NCBI GenBank assembly: GCA_021799275.1
Contig: JAJZAT010000013.1
Coordinates: 1-64,000 of the forward strand
Direction: 5' to 3'
DNA length: 64,000 bases
Source of the DNA: Bacillota bacterium
GTDB lineage: Bacteria; Bacillota; Sulfobacillia; JAJZYS01; JAJYTV01
Made by a program: the position numbers and the translations under genes. Shown piece after piece: positions 32,281-40,754 of the stretch. The first letter of the stretch is position 1. The number at the start of each line of letters is the position of its first letter. Below the pieces are notes generated by a model. That model did no database searches and was not told the DNA's origin. It saw only the letters and a program-made list of their open reading frames with translations.

Positions 32281-33491
32281 TGCAGCCAAAGGCCACGGGG
32301 CTCGTCTACCGCGTCTCGATCCCCCGCTACCTGCTCGGGCGTGCCTTTGGCCCGGCCTGGCCCTGGCTGCTCTACGGCCCCCTGTCGTCGATCGGCCTGC
32401 AGCAGCGCCCCCTGCCCGAGCCGCCGGAGGGCGACTGGCTCGAACTGAAGACGCGGCTCTGCGGCATCTGCGGATCGGACATCTCCCTCCTGCGCGGCAA
32501 GTCCAGTCCTGCCCTCTCGCCGTTCCACTCCTTCCCGGCCGTGCTCGGCCACGAGGTGCTGGCCGAGGTCGCCGGTCCGACGGGCGACGCGCTCGCCGGG
32601 CGCAGGGTCGTCGTCGATCCCGTCATCTCGTGCGAGATGCGCGGCCTGGAGCCATGCCCGGCCTGTGCCGCGGGACAGAGCCAGCAGTGCCGGCGCCGTG
32701 GAGAGCGGGACGGGCTCGGTCCCGGCACGCTCGTCGGCTACCACAGCCAGCTGCCTGGCGGGTTCGGCGAACGGCTCTACGCCCACCGCAGCCAGGTCTA
32801 TCCGGTGCCTGAAAGCGTGCCGGACGATCGAGCGGTGCTGGCGGAGCCATACGCGATCGCGCTGCATGCGGTCCTGCGCAGCCTGCCGCCCCAGGGTGCC
32901 AAGATCCTCGTCCTGGGTGGCGGCGCGATCGGCCTTCTCACGGTCGCCGCTCTGCGGCGCCACACGGACGCCGAGATCCACCTCGTCGCGCGCCACCCGC
33001 ATCAGCGCAAACTGGGGCTCGAACTTGGCGCGACGCGGGCCTATGGGGCACCGGGCGCCAGCGTCGCGGTGCAGGCGGCCGTCGACGCGCAGCTGCTGCG
33101 TCCTCTGATGGGGCCACCCGTGTTCAGCGACGGCTTCGACTACGTCTACGACTGCATCGGCTCAGAGGAGAGCCTGCGCGACAGCCTGAGGGTCACGCGC
33201 CACGGCGGCAAGCTCGTGCTGCTCGGCACGGCGGGGCCCGTCGACGTGGACTGGTCGTTCGTCTGGGCGAACGAGCTCGACCTGATCGGCTGCTTCGGCT
33301 ACGGCCGGGAATCCGACGGGCGCCACACCTTCGCCTGGGCGCTCGACGACTTCGCCGTCCCGGAGGGAGAGGTCTTTGAGCGTCTGATCACGGACCGCTA
33401 CCGCCTGAAGGACTACCGCCAGGCGGTGCGCCGTCAGCTCGTGGCAGGACCGAACCGTCCGGTCAAGGCCGTCTTCGACTTCCGCTCCTGA
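32280..33491 (+). CDS. zinc-dependent alcohol dehydrogenase (MDR family)
   Basis: 403-aa medium-chain dehydrogenase. Catalytic zinc residues: Cys in TRLCGICGSDIS and His-Glu in LGHEVLAEV; structural zinc loop CEMRGLEPCPACAAGQSQQC; NAD-binding Rossmann motif ILVLGGGAIGLLTVAAL near residue 220. ATG 32280 shares one base with the stop of the aldolase gene (TGATG), so the pair is translationally coupled. The chain is longer than the usual 340-370 aa, with an N-terminal extension of about 45 residues before the GroES-like fold. A role in oxidising an alcohol or reducing an aldehyde made by the upstream aldolase is inferred from coupling. A strong hairpin terminator follows. Confidence 0.87.
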   Translation: MQPKATGLVYRVSIPRYLLGRAFGPAWPWLLYGPLSSIGLQQRPLPEPPEGDWLELKTRLCGICGSDISLLRGKSSPALSPFHSFPAVLGHEVLAEVAGPTGDALAGRRVVVDPVISCEMRGLEPCPACAAGQSQQCRRRGERDGLGPGTLVGYHSQLPGGFGERLYAHRSQVYPVPESVPDDRAVLAEPYAIALHAVLRSLPPQGAKILVLGGGAIGLLTVAALRRHTDAEIHLVARHPHQRKLGLELGATRAYGAPGASVAVQAAVDAQLLRPLMGPPVFSDGFDYVYDCIGSEESLRDSLRVTRHGGKLVLLGTAGPVDVDWSFVWANELDLIGCFGYGRESDGRHTFAWALDDFAVPEGEVFERLITDRYRLKDYRQAVRRQLVAGPNRPVKAVFDFRS

Positions 33492-33503
33492 CCCGAGCGA
33501 CAG

Positions 33504-33536
33504 ACAGGCGCGCAGAGTGGATCTGCGCGCCTGTCC
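33504..33536 (+). terminator. perfect 14-bp hairpin after the aldolase-dehydrogenase pair
   Basis: Arms 33504-33517 and 33523-33536 pair perfectly around GTGGA, starting 13 bases past the dehydrogenase stop. The downstream CTGTTG is only weakly U-rich. Confidence 0.65.
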
Positions 33537-33618
33537 TGTTGCCCAGGGGTCCATGTGGCACATCGGGGAGCTTCTGGGCCGCACGCGCAACAGGCCGCCG
33601 AGAGACCACCTTTGCGGC

Positions 33619-35625
33619 CTAAGGCACCTGGCGCCAACTGGCGCCGCCGTCGGTCGTGCACAGGAGATGGCCGTCGCCCGACCAGAGGTACGCGACCTTC
33701 GCGCTCACGGGATCGATGCCCGCGAGCCCTGGGGCCTTCTCCGGCCACGTCCATACCCGAACGCTGCGAGCGGCCGGGCCCAGCACGTAGATCTGCAGCG
33801 TCGGCAGGCTGGCAGGAAAGAAACTGAGCCAGAGGCTGTCGCCGCCGCCGTCGGCGGACGTGAGCATGGCCGGGGGAAGTTTGTACTTCTCGCCACGGGT
33901 CGGCGGCGCGAGCCGCATGATCAGTTCTTGGGCCAGGCTGCCGAGCCCCGGGTCGGCAAGGCTCGCCGCGCAGACGGCGGCCGGCATGCCCTGCCGGGCG
34001 GCGGCGCGCCACGTCCTCCCGCCGTCGCGGGTGGCGTAGTCCCGCTGGCCATGTGGCCCGCTCACCGCGGCGCAGCCCAAGCTCGCGGACGCGAAGCTGA
34101 TGCCGCTCACACCGTATCCTTGGCTGGGAAGCCGGACCTCTCGCCACGCACGGCCTCCGTCGCTCGAGGTGTAGAGGGCCTGATGCTGGTCATAGGGCTG
34201 GGACGCCGCGACCAGGTACAGTACGCCCTTGCGGGGTACCGCCAGCGGGTCGTACGACGCGGATGGAGCCAGGTCCTTCGGCAGTTCGCCGACCGCCCGC
34301 CAGGTGGCGCCGCCGTCCTGCGTCGCCAGCACCTCCCGGGCGTGACCGGACCACCCGACACCGTAACCCGAACGTTCGCTAGTGAAGTGCACCGCATACG
34401 GCGTCGTGGGTCCGAAGAGGCGGACCGCACGCCAGGTCCGCCCTGCGTCGGACGAGACCTGCACCTGCGCCTGATCGCCGGCGGCGGCCCCGATGGGGGT
34501 GACGCGGGCGGACATGAGCCAGAGGAGACTGGGGCTCGGCATGCTCATGGTGAGGTTGCTGGGCGTGGCACCCGGGATCGCGGACGAAACCTGTTGCCAG
34601 CTGCGACCGCCGTCGCTGGTGCTGTCGAGAAGGACGGTGCCGGTGCCGCTGCCGCATGCCCAGCAGGTACCCAGCATGACGGCGTGCTCCTTGTCGGTGG
34701 CGGCGAGCGGCCCCGGACCCAGGCCGGGTCCGGGGGTGACGCCGCTCGGATTGCCCGGTGCCGGCCCGCCACCTGCGGTCGGGCGGGCGAGCACCGGTGC
34801 CCAGGTGCGGCCGTAGTCCCCGCTGCGCAAGACGGTGTAGGACGCCTGCGACATGCCGACGCCGCCCAGGGCGACGATCCAGGCACCGCCATCGGGCGTG
34901 CACGTCAGCGTGGCGCCGTAGCCGCCAGGCACCGGCGAGGCTTTGGACCAGGTGCTTCCGCCGTCCACCGTGTAGGCCAGCGTCAAGCCGTTCGGGGCGT
35001 AGAGGGCGGCGGCACCTTGCTGCGGGCTGAAAAAGCAGGCCGCCAGCAAAGGCTGCCCCGGCTCCGCCCGCCATGTGCGCCCGCCGTCGGCCGTGTGCAG
35101 GACGCGAAGCCCCTTGGGCGTCGCGCCGTTTGGCCCGATGGGCCCCAGGCGGCCGCTGGGACGCAACGCGACGCCGGTCTGCGGCGTGAAGAACTGCACG
35201 GACTCGAGCGCTGTGCTGTCGACGAAGTGCCAGGTCGAGCCGTCACTCGTCGCGAGGAGCCCCTTGTTCGTGGCGGCGAACGCCTGATGGGCGGACAAGA
35301 CGGAGAAACTTTTGACGGTGGCGTTGCCGGTGTACGAGGTATGCCAGGTCCGGCCCCCGTCCGATGTGGCGAGCAGGGCACCCTGTCCGCCTGCCCAGCC
35401 GTGGTCCAGGTCCGCGAAGCCGATCGCGCCCAGCTGCGGCGGCACCCCCGGCACGGTCGCAACGCGGACGGCTCGCGCTTTCATCTTGAGTACGGCCTGG
35501 AGGTCAAGGGGCTTGCCGGGGGTCGCGCGGGGAGCGCCGCAAGCCGTGAGGGCCAAAGCGCAGAGGGTCATGCCCGCGAGGGAGACTCGGGCCCTCGCGC
35601 CTACCCGGAGCGCAACCTCCCGCAT
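33619..35625 (-). CDS. BNR/Asp-box repeat lipoprotein (Ycf48/sortilin-like propeller)
   Basis: Exported protein of 668 aa: signal peptide with lipobox LTAC (Cys29), then a long beta-propeller made of Asp-box repeats. At least eight copies of the S/T-x-D-x-G-x-T-W pattern are visible (ATSDGGRTW, HTADGGRTW, YTVDGGSTW, STSDGGRSW, VSSDAGRTW, ATQDGGATW, TSSDGGRAW, ATRDGGRTW, CTTDGGASW). Such propellers occur in sialidases, Ycf48 photosystem factors and many uncharacterised surface proteins; no glycosidase active site is visible. ATG 35625 is preferred to GTG 35634 on spacing to the G-rich ribosome site. Single gene; probably a surface binding protein. Confidence 0.85.
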   Translation of the reverse strand: MREVALRVGARARVSLAGMTLCALALTACGAPRATPGKPLDLQAVLKMKARAVRVATVPGVPPQLGAIGFADLDHGWAGGQGALLATSDGGRTWHTSYTGNATVKSFSVLSAHQAFAATNKGLLATSDGSTWHFVDSTALESVQFFTPQTGVALRPSGRLGPIGPNGATPKGLRVLHTADGGRTWRAEPGQPLLAACFFSPQQGAAALYAPNGLTLAYTVDGGSTWSKASPVPGGYGATLTCTPDGGAWIVALGGVGMSQASYTVLRSGDYGRTWAPVLARPTAGGGPAPGNPSGVTPGPGLGPGPLAATDKEHAVMLGTCWACGSGTGTVLLDSTSDGGRSWQQVSSAIPGATPSNLTMSMPSPSLLWLMSARVTPIGAAAGDQAQVQVSSDAGRTWRAVRLFGPTTPYAVHFTSERSGYGVGWSGHAREVLATQDGGATWRAVGELPKDLAPSASYDPLAVPRKGVLYLVAASQPYDQHQALYTSSDGGRAWREVRLPSQGYGVSGISFASASLGCAAVSGPHGQRDYATRDGGRTWRAAARQGMPAAVCAASLADPGLGSLAQELIMRLAPPTRGEKYKLPPAMLTSADGGGDSLWLSFFPASLPTLQIYVLGPAARSVRVWTWPEKAPGLAGIDPVSAKVAYLWSGDGHLLCTTDGGASWRQVP

Positions 35626-35691
35626 GACCTCCACCCCCTACGGCGAGTTTACACGCACGAACGGACGGACGGCTCGATCCGACACGGGTGC

Positions 35692-35970
35692 CTACCGCGC
35701 AGACGCGCGGCGCACCCCGTGCCGGACCAGCAGGCCGATCTGGACGAGGCCGAGCCCGAAGAACAGCACCCCGACCGAAAAGAGTCCCGCAACCGCCAGA
35801 TAGGCGCTGAGCACCAGGCCGACGGGAAGCACGTACCAACGCCCTAAACTCCGTCCGAGCCAGGTGAGCGCGACGTCCGCCGCCATCATGCCCCAGATGA
35901 TGTACGCGGGGGGCCAGGGCACGCAGACGCCCAGCACCGTCAGCCCGTAGCAGTACGTGGCAAGCACCAC
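35692..35970 (-). CDS. small membrane protein (92 aa), hypothetical
   Basis: Three hydrophobic segments separated by short loops (VLGVCVPWPPAYIIWGMMAADVALTWLG; YVLPVGLVLSAYLAVAGLF; SVGVLFFGLGLVQIGLLVRHG) with a basic tail. GTG 35970 lacks a well spaced ribosome site, so the start is uncertain. It lies between the alpha/beta hydrolase and the BNR lipoprotein, all on the minus strand. Hydrophobicity pattern supports a real membrane protein; no family recognised. Confidence 0.48.
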   Translation of the reverse strand: MVLATYCYGLTVLGVCVPWPPAYIIWGMMAADVALTWLGRSLGRWYVLPVGLVLSAYLAVAGLFSVGVLFFGLGLVQIGLLVRHGVRRASAR

Positions 35971-36037
35971 CTCTCACGCAATCGCGAGACTGCCAAAGCG
36001 TATGGAGCGCGTGGCTAGAGAGCACGTCGAAGCCGCT

Positions 36038-36910
36038 TCAGTGGAGAAACTCCCCGATCACCGCCCGGAACGCCTCCTGCTCCTCCAGGTGCGGGTAGTG
36101 ATTGCTCTCCTCGAAGAGGGCGAGTCGGGAACCCGGTATGAGCCGGTGGATCTCCTCGGAGCACCAGGCTGGACACTGGACATCATGCCGCCCGACCGCC
36201 ACCAGCGTTGGGATGCGGATCAGCCCCAGACTTGCGCGCAGGTCGAACGCGGGGTAGTCGATTCGCGAGAAATGGTCGAGCCTAGGGACGGCCATCATCT
36301 TAGAGACGTCCCCGCGGAAGTACTCGCCGTAGCGCTCGGGATGGTGGAGCGAGAGCGCGGTGCGTCTGGCCGTGAGGCGCGCCCGCTCTTCGTCGGAGAG
36401 GCCCGGCGCCTTCAGCCGTTCGATCAGGTCCTGCATCTCCTGAAAGCGCGGGTGCCCGGGATGATAGATGCAGTCGGGGCCTTGGTTGTACCTGCGCGAG
36501 GCCGCCGCGCCCACCACGACGAGACGCCTGAGCGCGGACTGGGCATGCACCGCGTAGTGCAGGCCCAGCATGCCGCCCGTCGAGTGGCCGGCGAAATCCC
36601 ACCCGTCCAAGCCCAGTTCCGACCGGATGGACTCGAGATCCGCCACCGCAGCGGTCATGCCGAGTTCCTCGGGATCCCCGGACCAGTCCGATCCACCCGC
36701 GCCGCGCAGGTTCACGAGGAAGACCTCGCGCAAAGGGGCGAAGGCGGCCGCAAAGCGGTCGCCTGTCGCGTTGTAGGCCGAGTAGAGATGCGTCACCGCG
36801 AGCGGTTGTCCGCTGCCCCGCCGGAAGATCTCAAACCGTCCGCGCGGCGTCCGGACGATCTCCCGCCGCCACGGACCGGGAACGTCGGATGGGGCGCCCG
36901 GCCGCGCCAC
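36038..36910 (-). CDS. alpha/beta hydrolase (proline iminopeptidase-like)
   Basis: Soluble alpha/beta-fold hydrolase of 290 aa. The nucleophile elbow is FAGHSTGGMLGL (Ser after His, near residue 110), the oxyanion region is THLYSAYNATGDRF, the acid lies in LVAVGRHDVQCPAW, and the catalytic His in FEESNHYPHLEE. The cap region (YNQGPDCIYHPGHPRFQEMQDLIERL) resembles proline iminopeptidases (S33), which remove N-terminal Pro. Starting at GTG 36910, five bases past the pepF stop, it is co-transcribed with oligoendopeptidase F, which supports a peptide-trimming role. Esterase or haloalkane dehalogenase-like activity remains possible. Confidence 0.82.
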   Translation of the reverse strand: MARPGAPSDVPGPWRREIVRTPRGRFEIFRRGSGQPLAVTHLYSAYNATGDRFAAAFAPLREVFLVNLRGAGGSDWSGDPEELGMTAAVADLESIRSELGLDGWDFAGHSTGGMLGLHYAVHAQSALRRLVVVGAAASRRYNQGPDCIYHPGHPRFQEMQDLIERLKAPGLSDEERARLTARRTALSLHHPERYGEYFRGDVSKMMAVPRLDHFSRIDYPAFDLRASLGLIRIPTLVAVGRHDVQCPAWCSEEIHRLIPGSRLALFEESNHYPHLEEQEAFRAVIGEFLH

Positions 36911-36915
36911 GGTCG

Positions 36916-38715
36916 CTAGTTCCGCCCGGCGAGGTCGTCGACCACCGCCTGGAAACTCGCGAGGCCATGCCCCAGCGTGGACTCCTCCATCAGGTCGACG
37001 CCGGCACGCTCAAGAATCGGCAAGGGATCGTCGCCGCCGCCAGAGCCGAGGAACCGGAGGTAGCGCTCGGCCGCCTGGGGTCCCTCGCGCAGCACCGCCT
37101 GCGAGAGCGCGGCGGCCGCGATGAAGCCCGTGGCGTACTGGAAGACGTAGTAGCCCATGTAGAAGTGGGGGATCCTCGCCCACTCGAACGTCCCCGCCTC
37201 GTCGATCTCGAGGTCCGGTCCGTAGTAGAGCCTCAGGAGGTCGCCGTAGGTCTCCTGCAGGAATTCCGCCGTCAGGGCGCCTCCCGCCTCCACCCGCTCG
37301 TGCGCCTTGAGTTCGAACTCGGCGAAGAGGGTCTGGCGGAAGACGGTTCCGAGGAACTTCTGCGCGAGGTCGTCCCGGAGATCGGTCTGCTCGAGCTCGT
37401 TGGTCGTGGTGCGCAGAAGGTGCTGCAGCAGCAGGTGCTCGTTCGTCGTGGACGCGATCTCCGCGAGGAAGATCGGGTACTGGGCGTTGCGGAACGTCTG
37501 GCCCTCGCGCGAGAGGATGGAGTGCATGGAGTGCCCGGCCTCGTGCACCAGCGTGAAGACGCTGTCGCGGGTGCCGGTGAAACTCATCAGGATGTACGGG
37601 TGCACGTCGTAGACGTCCATCGAGTACGCGCCGGATCGCTTGCCCTGGTTCTCGTACACGTCGACGAAGCGGTCGTTTAGGATGTGCGAGAGTCCCTCGA
37701 GGTAGTGGTCGCCGAGCGGACTGAGGCCCGCCCGCGCCATCGCCTGCGCCTCCTGCCAGCTGTAGTGCTTCTCCGGGAGATCGAGCACCGGCGGGTAGAG
37801 GTCGTAGAAGTGCATCCGGTCGACACCCAGCTTCCCGCCGCGCCAGGCCACGTAGCGGTGCAGGGAGGGAAGCGCCGCGTGCACGGCGTCGATCAGGCGG
37901 AAGTAGAGCTCGCGCGGCAGGTTGCGCCCGTCGAGGGCGGCCTCCAGAGCCGAAGGGTAGTGCCGTACGCGCGCGGCCGTCACGGCGGTGCGCATCTGCT
38001 GGTCCAAGGTCGCGGCGAAGGTGTGGCGGTGTTCCTCGTAGGCCTTGTGCATGTTGAGGTACGCCGTCTGACGCAGCCGCCGATCCCGGGATTCCATGTA
38101 CTGGCCGTAGCGGCCGTGGCTCAGCGGCATCGGCTCGCTCCCGCTCGTCTCCGCGTCCTTGAACCGCAGGTCGGCGTTCGCCAGCTGTCCCGCGATCGTG
38201 TCGGCGTTGCCGAGGACCGGCGAGAACGCGGCGAGGAGGGCCTCCTCCCCTGGCGCCAGGACATGCCGGCGCTGCCGCTCGATCTCCTTCAGGGTGTGGG
38301 CGTAATCCTTCAGTTCCGGCGTCGCGCGCCGCATCGCGTCGAGCCGCCCACCCGGCAGCGCGACGAGCTCCGGCACCAGGAACGCCGTGGCCTCGCCGGC
38401 CTGCGCCGCGAGGGCCTGGGCTTTCGCCACCATCTCGGTGCCCTTCGGATCCTGCGTGTCCTGGTCGTGGTGGAACATGCCGTACGCCCAAATCCGCTCC
38501 AGGCGCCGCCCGATCTCGTCCTCCGCCCGCAGCGCGGCGAGCACCCGCCCGCCGCTCTCGCCGAGCGTGCCCCGGAACGCTTCAAACCCGCCGCAGAGTT
38601 CCGAAACCTCTCCGAGCGCGGCCTGCCAAGCCTCGTAGCTCGGGTAGAGGTCCTGCAGGTTCCACTGCAGGGCGGGATCCATCTCGTTTCGCTTCCTGAC
38701 CTCGACTGTCGCCAT
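36916..38715 (-). CDS. pepF: oligoendopeptidase F (M3B)
   Basis: Cytoplasmic zinc peptidase that cuts peptides of about 5-20 residues. The 599-aa chain has the M3 zinc site VFTLVHEAGHSMHS with the distal Glu in FLAEIASTTNEHLL, and the family end blocks FEWARIPHFYMGYYVFQYATGF and RFLGSGGGDDPLPILERAGVD. ATG 38715 stands 6 bases after GGAGG; the open frame runs further upstream but overlaps the divergent threonine dehydratase gene and has no homology. First of a two-gene operon with the alpha/beta hydrolase. Part of the window's large peptidase set. Confidence 0.94.
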   Translation of the reverse strand: MATVEVRKRNEMDPALQWNLQDLYPSYEAWQAALGEVSELCGGFEAFRGTLGESGGRVLAALRAEDEIGRRLERIWAYGMFHHDQDTQDPKGTEMVAKAQALAAQAGEATAFLVPELVALPGGRLDAMRRATPELKDYAHTLKEIERQRRHVLAPGEEALLAAFSPVLGNADTIAGQLANADLRFKDAETSGSEPMPLSHGRYGQYMESRDRRLRQTAYLNMHKAYEEHRHTFAATLDQQMRTAVTAARVRHYPSALEAALDGRNLPRELYFRLIDAVHAALPSLHRYVAWRGGKLGVDRMHFYDLYPPVLDLPEKHYSWQEAQAMARAGLSPLGDHYLEGLSHILNDRFVDVYENQGKRSGAYSMDVYDVHPYILMSFTGTRDSVFTLVHEAGHSMHSILSREGQTFRNAQYPIFLAEIASTTNEHLLLQHLLRTTTNELEQTDLRDDLAQKFLGTVFRQTLFAEFELKAHERVEAGGALTAEFLQETYGDLLRLYYGPDLEIDEAGTFEWARIPHFYMGYYVFQYATGFIAAAALSQAVLREGPQAAERYLRFLGSGGGDDPLPILERAGVDLMEESTLGHGLASFQAVVDDLAGRN

Positions 38716-38763
38716 GTCAAGCCTCCTCCATCCCTTGCTAGGATTCTTCCACCAACTGTCCAT

Positions 38764-38797
38764 GCATCCTGCGTCGCCTCCGGCAGGATGCGGCGAC
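38764..38797 (+). promoter_or_regulatory. two overlapping, mutually exclusive hairpins in the threonine dehydratase leader
   Basis: GCATCCTGC (38764-38772) pairs perfectly with GCAGGATGC (38783-38791), nine bases. The loop begins with GTCGCC (38773-38778), which pairs perfectly with GGCGAC (38792-38797) directly after the first stem. Both stems cannot form fully at once, which is the logic of an attenuator or riboswitch-like switch. It lies 66 bases before the start codon. No known riboswitch class fits what I see. Confidence 0.45.
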
Positions 38798-38820
38798 CCC
38801 CGCGAGAAGTCTTGGAGCAA

Positions 38821-38865
38821 CACCCCGAAGGGAGGTGGCGCGCCGATCCAGCGCGCCCGGCCATG
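38821..38865 (+). promoter_or_regulatory. ribosome binding site with hairpin between Shine-Dalgarno and start codon
   Basis: GGAGG (38831-38835) is 27 bases from ATG 38863, too far by itself. Between them GGCGCGC (38837-38843) and GCGCGCC (38851-38857) form a perfect seven-pair stem with a 7-base loop, bringing the effective gap to 6 bases. The Shine-Dalgarno can also be sequestered by CACCCC (38821-38826) pairing with GG and GGTG around a bulged A. These two local folds compete at one base, a possible on/off control. Confidence 0.5.
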
Positions 38866-39816
38866 GCTAACGCTCCAGTACCATCGCTGTCGAGCATCGA
38901 GGAAGCCGCCCGGCTGATCGCGCCCGTTCTGTTGCCGACACCGCTTCTCCCCGCGCGCGCCGACGGACTCCAGGGCCTCCGCCTCAAGCCGGAGAACCTG
39001 CAGCGCACCGGCTCCTTCAAGATCCGCGGCGCCTACCACAAGCTGACCCGCTCCCTCGAGGACGCGAAGGCGCACGGCGTCGTGGCCTATTCGTCCGGCA
39101 ACCATGGCCAGGCCGTGGCCTGCGCCGCCGCCATGCTCGGCTGCCGGGCCACGATCGTGATGCCCGAGGGCGGCGTCGTCGAGAAGCGCCTCGGCGTCGA
39201 AGCCTACGGCGGCAAGGTTGTGCTGTGCCAGGGAGGTTCCGACGAGCGGCGGCGGATCGCCGAGGAACTGGCCGCGAGCGACGGTCTCGTGCTGGTCCCG
39301 CCCTACGACGACATCGACATCGTCCAGGGACAGGCCAGCGTCGGGCTCGAGATCGCGAGGGCGTTTCCCGACGTGCGCCAGGTGCTCGTGCCGGTCGGCG
39401 GCGGCGGTCTTTTGAGCGGAAGCGCCAGCGCCTTGAAGGCGATCCTGCCGGGCGTCCGGGTGGTCGGCGTCGAGCCCGAAGGTGCCAACGACCTCTACCT
39501 CGGTTTCGCCCGCGGCGAGCACGTCTCGCTCGACACGATCGACACCGCCGCCGACGGCCTGCGCACGCAGTCGGTCGGCAACGTCAACTACGCGATCCTG
39601 AAGGCCACGGTGGATGAGGTGGTCACCGTGTCCGAGGAGGAGATTCTCGCGGCCGTGCGGGCCCTGCTCTGGCGCGAGAAGCTGGTCGTGGAGCCTTCGG
39701 GGGCCGTCGCCTATGCCGCGTTCATGTCCGGCAAGGTCGCTCGGGACCTGCCGAGCGCCGCCGTGCTCTCGGGCGGCAACATCTCCCGCGACTACATGCG
39801 TCGGGTCGTCGGCTGA
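38863..39816 (+). CDS. threonine/serine dehydratase, PLP type II, without regulatory domain
   Basis: 317-aa PLP enzyme of the threonine dehydratase family, deaminating Thr to 2-oxobutyrate and/or Ser to pyruvate. The PLP lysine is in GSFKIRGAYHKL, the substrate loop is SSGNHGQAVACAAA, the phosphate-binding loop is VGGGGLLSGSASAL, and the cofactor-ring Ser lies in LSGGNISRDYM. There is no C-terminal ACT-like regulatory domain, so it is of the short catabolic type. ATG 38863 is the only start near the homology; its ribosome site is separated by a hairpin. It opens an operon with an EamA exporter and a CBS-ACT protein, which could supply regulation in trans. Thr versus Ser preference is not readable. 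Confidence 0.9.
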   Translation: MANAPVPSLSSIEEAARLIAPVLLPTPLLPARADGLQGLRLKPENLQRTGSFKIRGAYHKLTRSLEDAKAHGVVAYSSGNHGQAVACAAAMLGCRATIVMPEGGVVEKRLGVEAYGGKVVLCQGGSDERRRIAEELAASDGLVLVPPYDDIDIVQGQASVGLEIARAFPDVRQVLVPVGGGGLLSGSASALKAILPGVRVVGVEPEGANDLYLGFARGEHVSLDTIDTAADGLRTQSVGNVNYAILKATVDEVVTVSEEEILAAVRALLWREKLVVEPSGAVAYAAFMSGKVARDLPSAAVLSGGNISRDYMRRVVG

Positions 39817-39818
39817 AC

Positions 39819-40754
39819 GTGCCGGGGAGCGTCCGCGGCATCCTGCTCGTGTTCCTCGCGGCGAGCCTCTGGGGCCTCAGCGGCACGGCCGCGCAGCTGC
39901 TCTTCACCCATGACGGCTTCTCGCCGCTCTTCCTCGTGGTCGTGCGGCTCTGGGGCGCCGCCGTGATCCTCATGCTGGCCCTCGCGCTGCGCGGGCCGAG
40001 GCGTCTTGCGGTCCCGTGGCCAGATCTCGGCCGCCTCGTGATCTTCGGCCTCTTCGGCTTCCTGCTCGTGCAGTTTTCCTACTTCTTCGCGATCGCGCGC
40101 ATCGGCGTCGCCATGGCGACCTTCCTGCAGTACCTGGCCCCATCGCTGATCGCGCTCTTCTTCGTCGTCAGCGAGCGGCGCGCCCCGGCGCCGACCGAGG
40201 CGCTGGCCCTCGTTCTGGCCCTCGGCGGCACGATTCTGCTCGTGCTCGGCCACGGCGGCCTGAGTCTCGAGCCGATCGGTCTCCTCTTCGGACTCCTCTC
40301 GGCGTTCAGCCTCGCCTTCTACACGATCTATCCCAGCGGTCTCATACGCCGGCGCGGCGCCTTCGTCACCACGGCCTACGGCTTCCTCTTCGGGGCCGTC
40401 GCCGCCAGCGTTCCCTGGCCGCTCTGGCTTCACGGCATCGGCCAGGTGACGGCGGGCAGCCTACTTCTCATCGCCTTTGTCGTTGTGCTCGGCACCTTGG
40501 TGCCGTTTGCCCTGTACATCTATGCCCTGACCCACGTGCGCCCCACCGTCGTCGGCATCGCGGCGACGGCCGAGCCGCTGTCGGCCGCGGTCAGCGCGTT
40601 CCTCGTGCTGGGTCAGGCCCTGACCTGGCCACAATACGTCGGCGGCGCGCTGATCTTGGGCGCGATGCTGGCCCTTGCGCGGCAAAACGGCAGGAGCGAG
40701 GCCGGCGAAGCAGAACCCACCCCAGTAACCGCAGGCGGGAGGCCTGATGCCTGA
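39819..40754 (+). CDS. EamA/DMT family exporter
   Basis: 311-aa transporter with ten membrane segments in two EamA repeats (residues about 7-140 and 153-285). Repeat ends are FLQYLAPSLIALFFVVSERRAP and GIAATAEPLSAAVSAFLVLGQALTWPQ. GTG 39819 lies two bases after the dehydratase stop, and its own stop overlaps the ATG of the CBS-ACT gene, so all three are translationally linked. Family members such as RhtA export threonine and homoserine; export of an amino acid or 2-oxoacid related to the upstream dehydratase is a reasonable inference but not shown by sequence. Confidence 0.87.
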   Translation: MPGSVRGILLVFLAASLWGLSGTAAQLLFTHDGFSPLFLVVVRLWGAAVILMLALALRGPRRLAVPWPDLGRLVIFGLFGFLLVQFSYFFAIARIGVAMATFLQYLAPSLIALFFVVSERRAPAPTEALALVLALGGTILLVLGHGGLSLEPIGLLFGLLSAFSLAFYTIYPSGLIRRRGAFVTTAYGFLFGAVAASVPWPLWLHGIGQVTAGSLLLIAFVVVLGTLVPFALYIYALTHVRPTVVGIAATAEPLSAAVSAFLVLGQALTWPQYVGGALILGAMLALARQNGRSEAGEAEPTPVTAGGRPDA

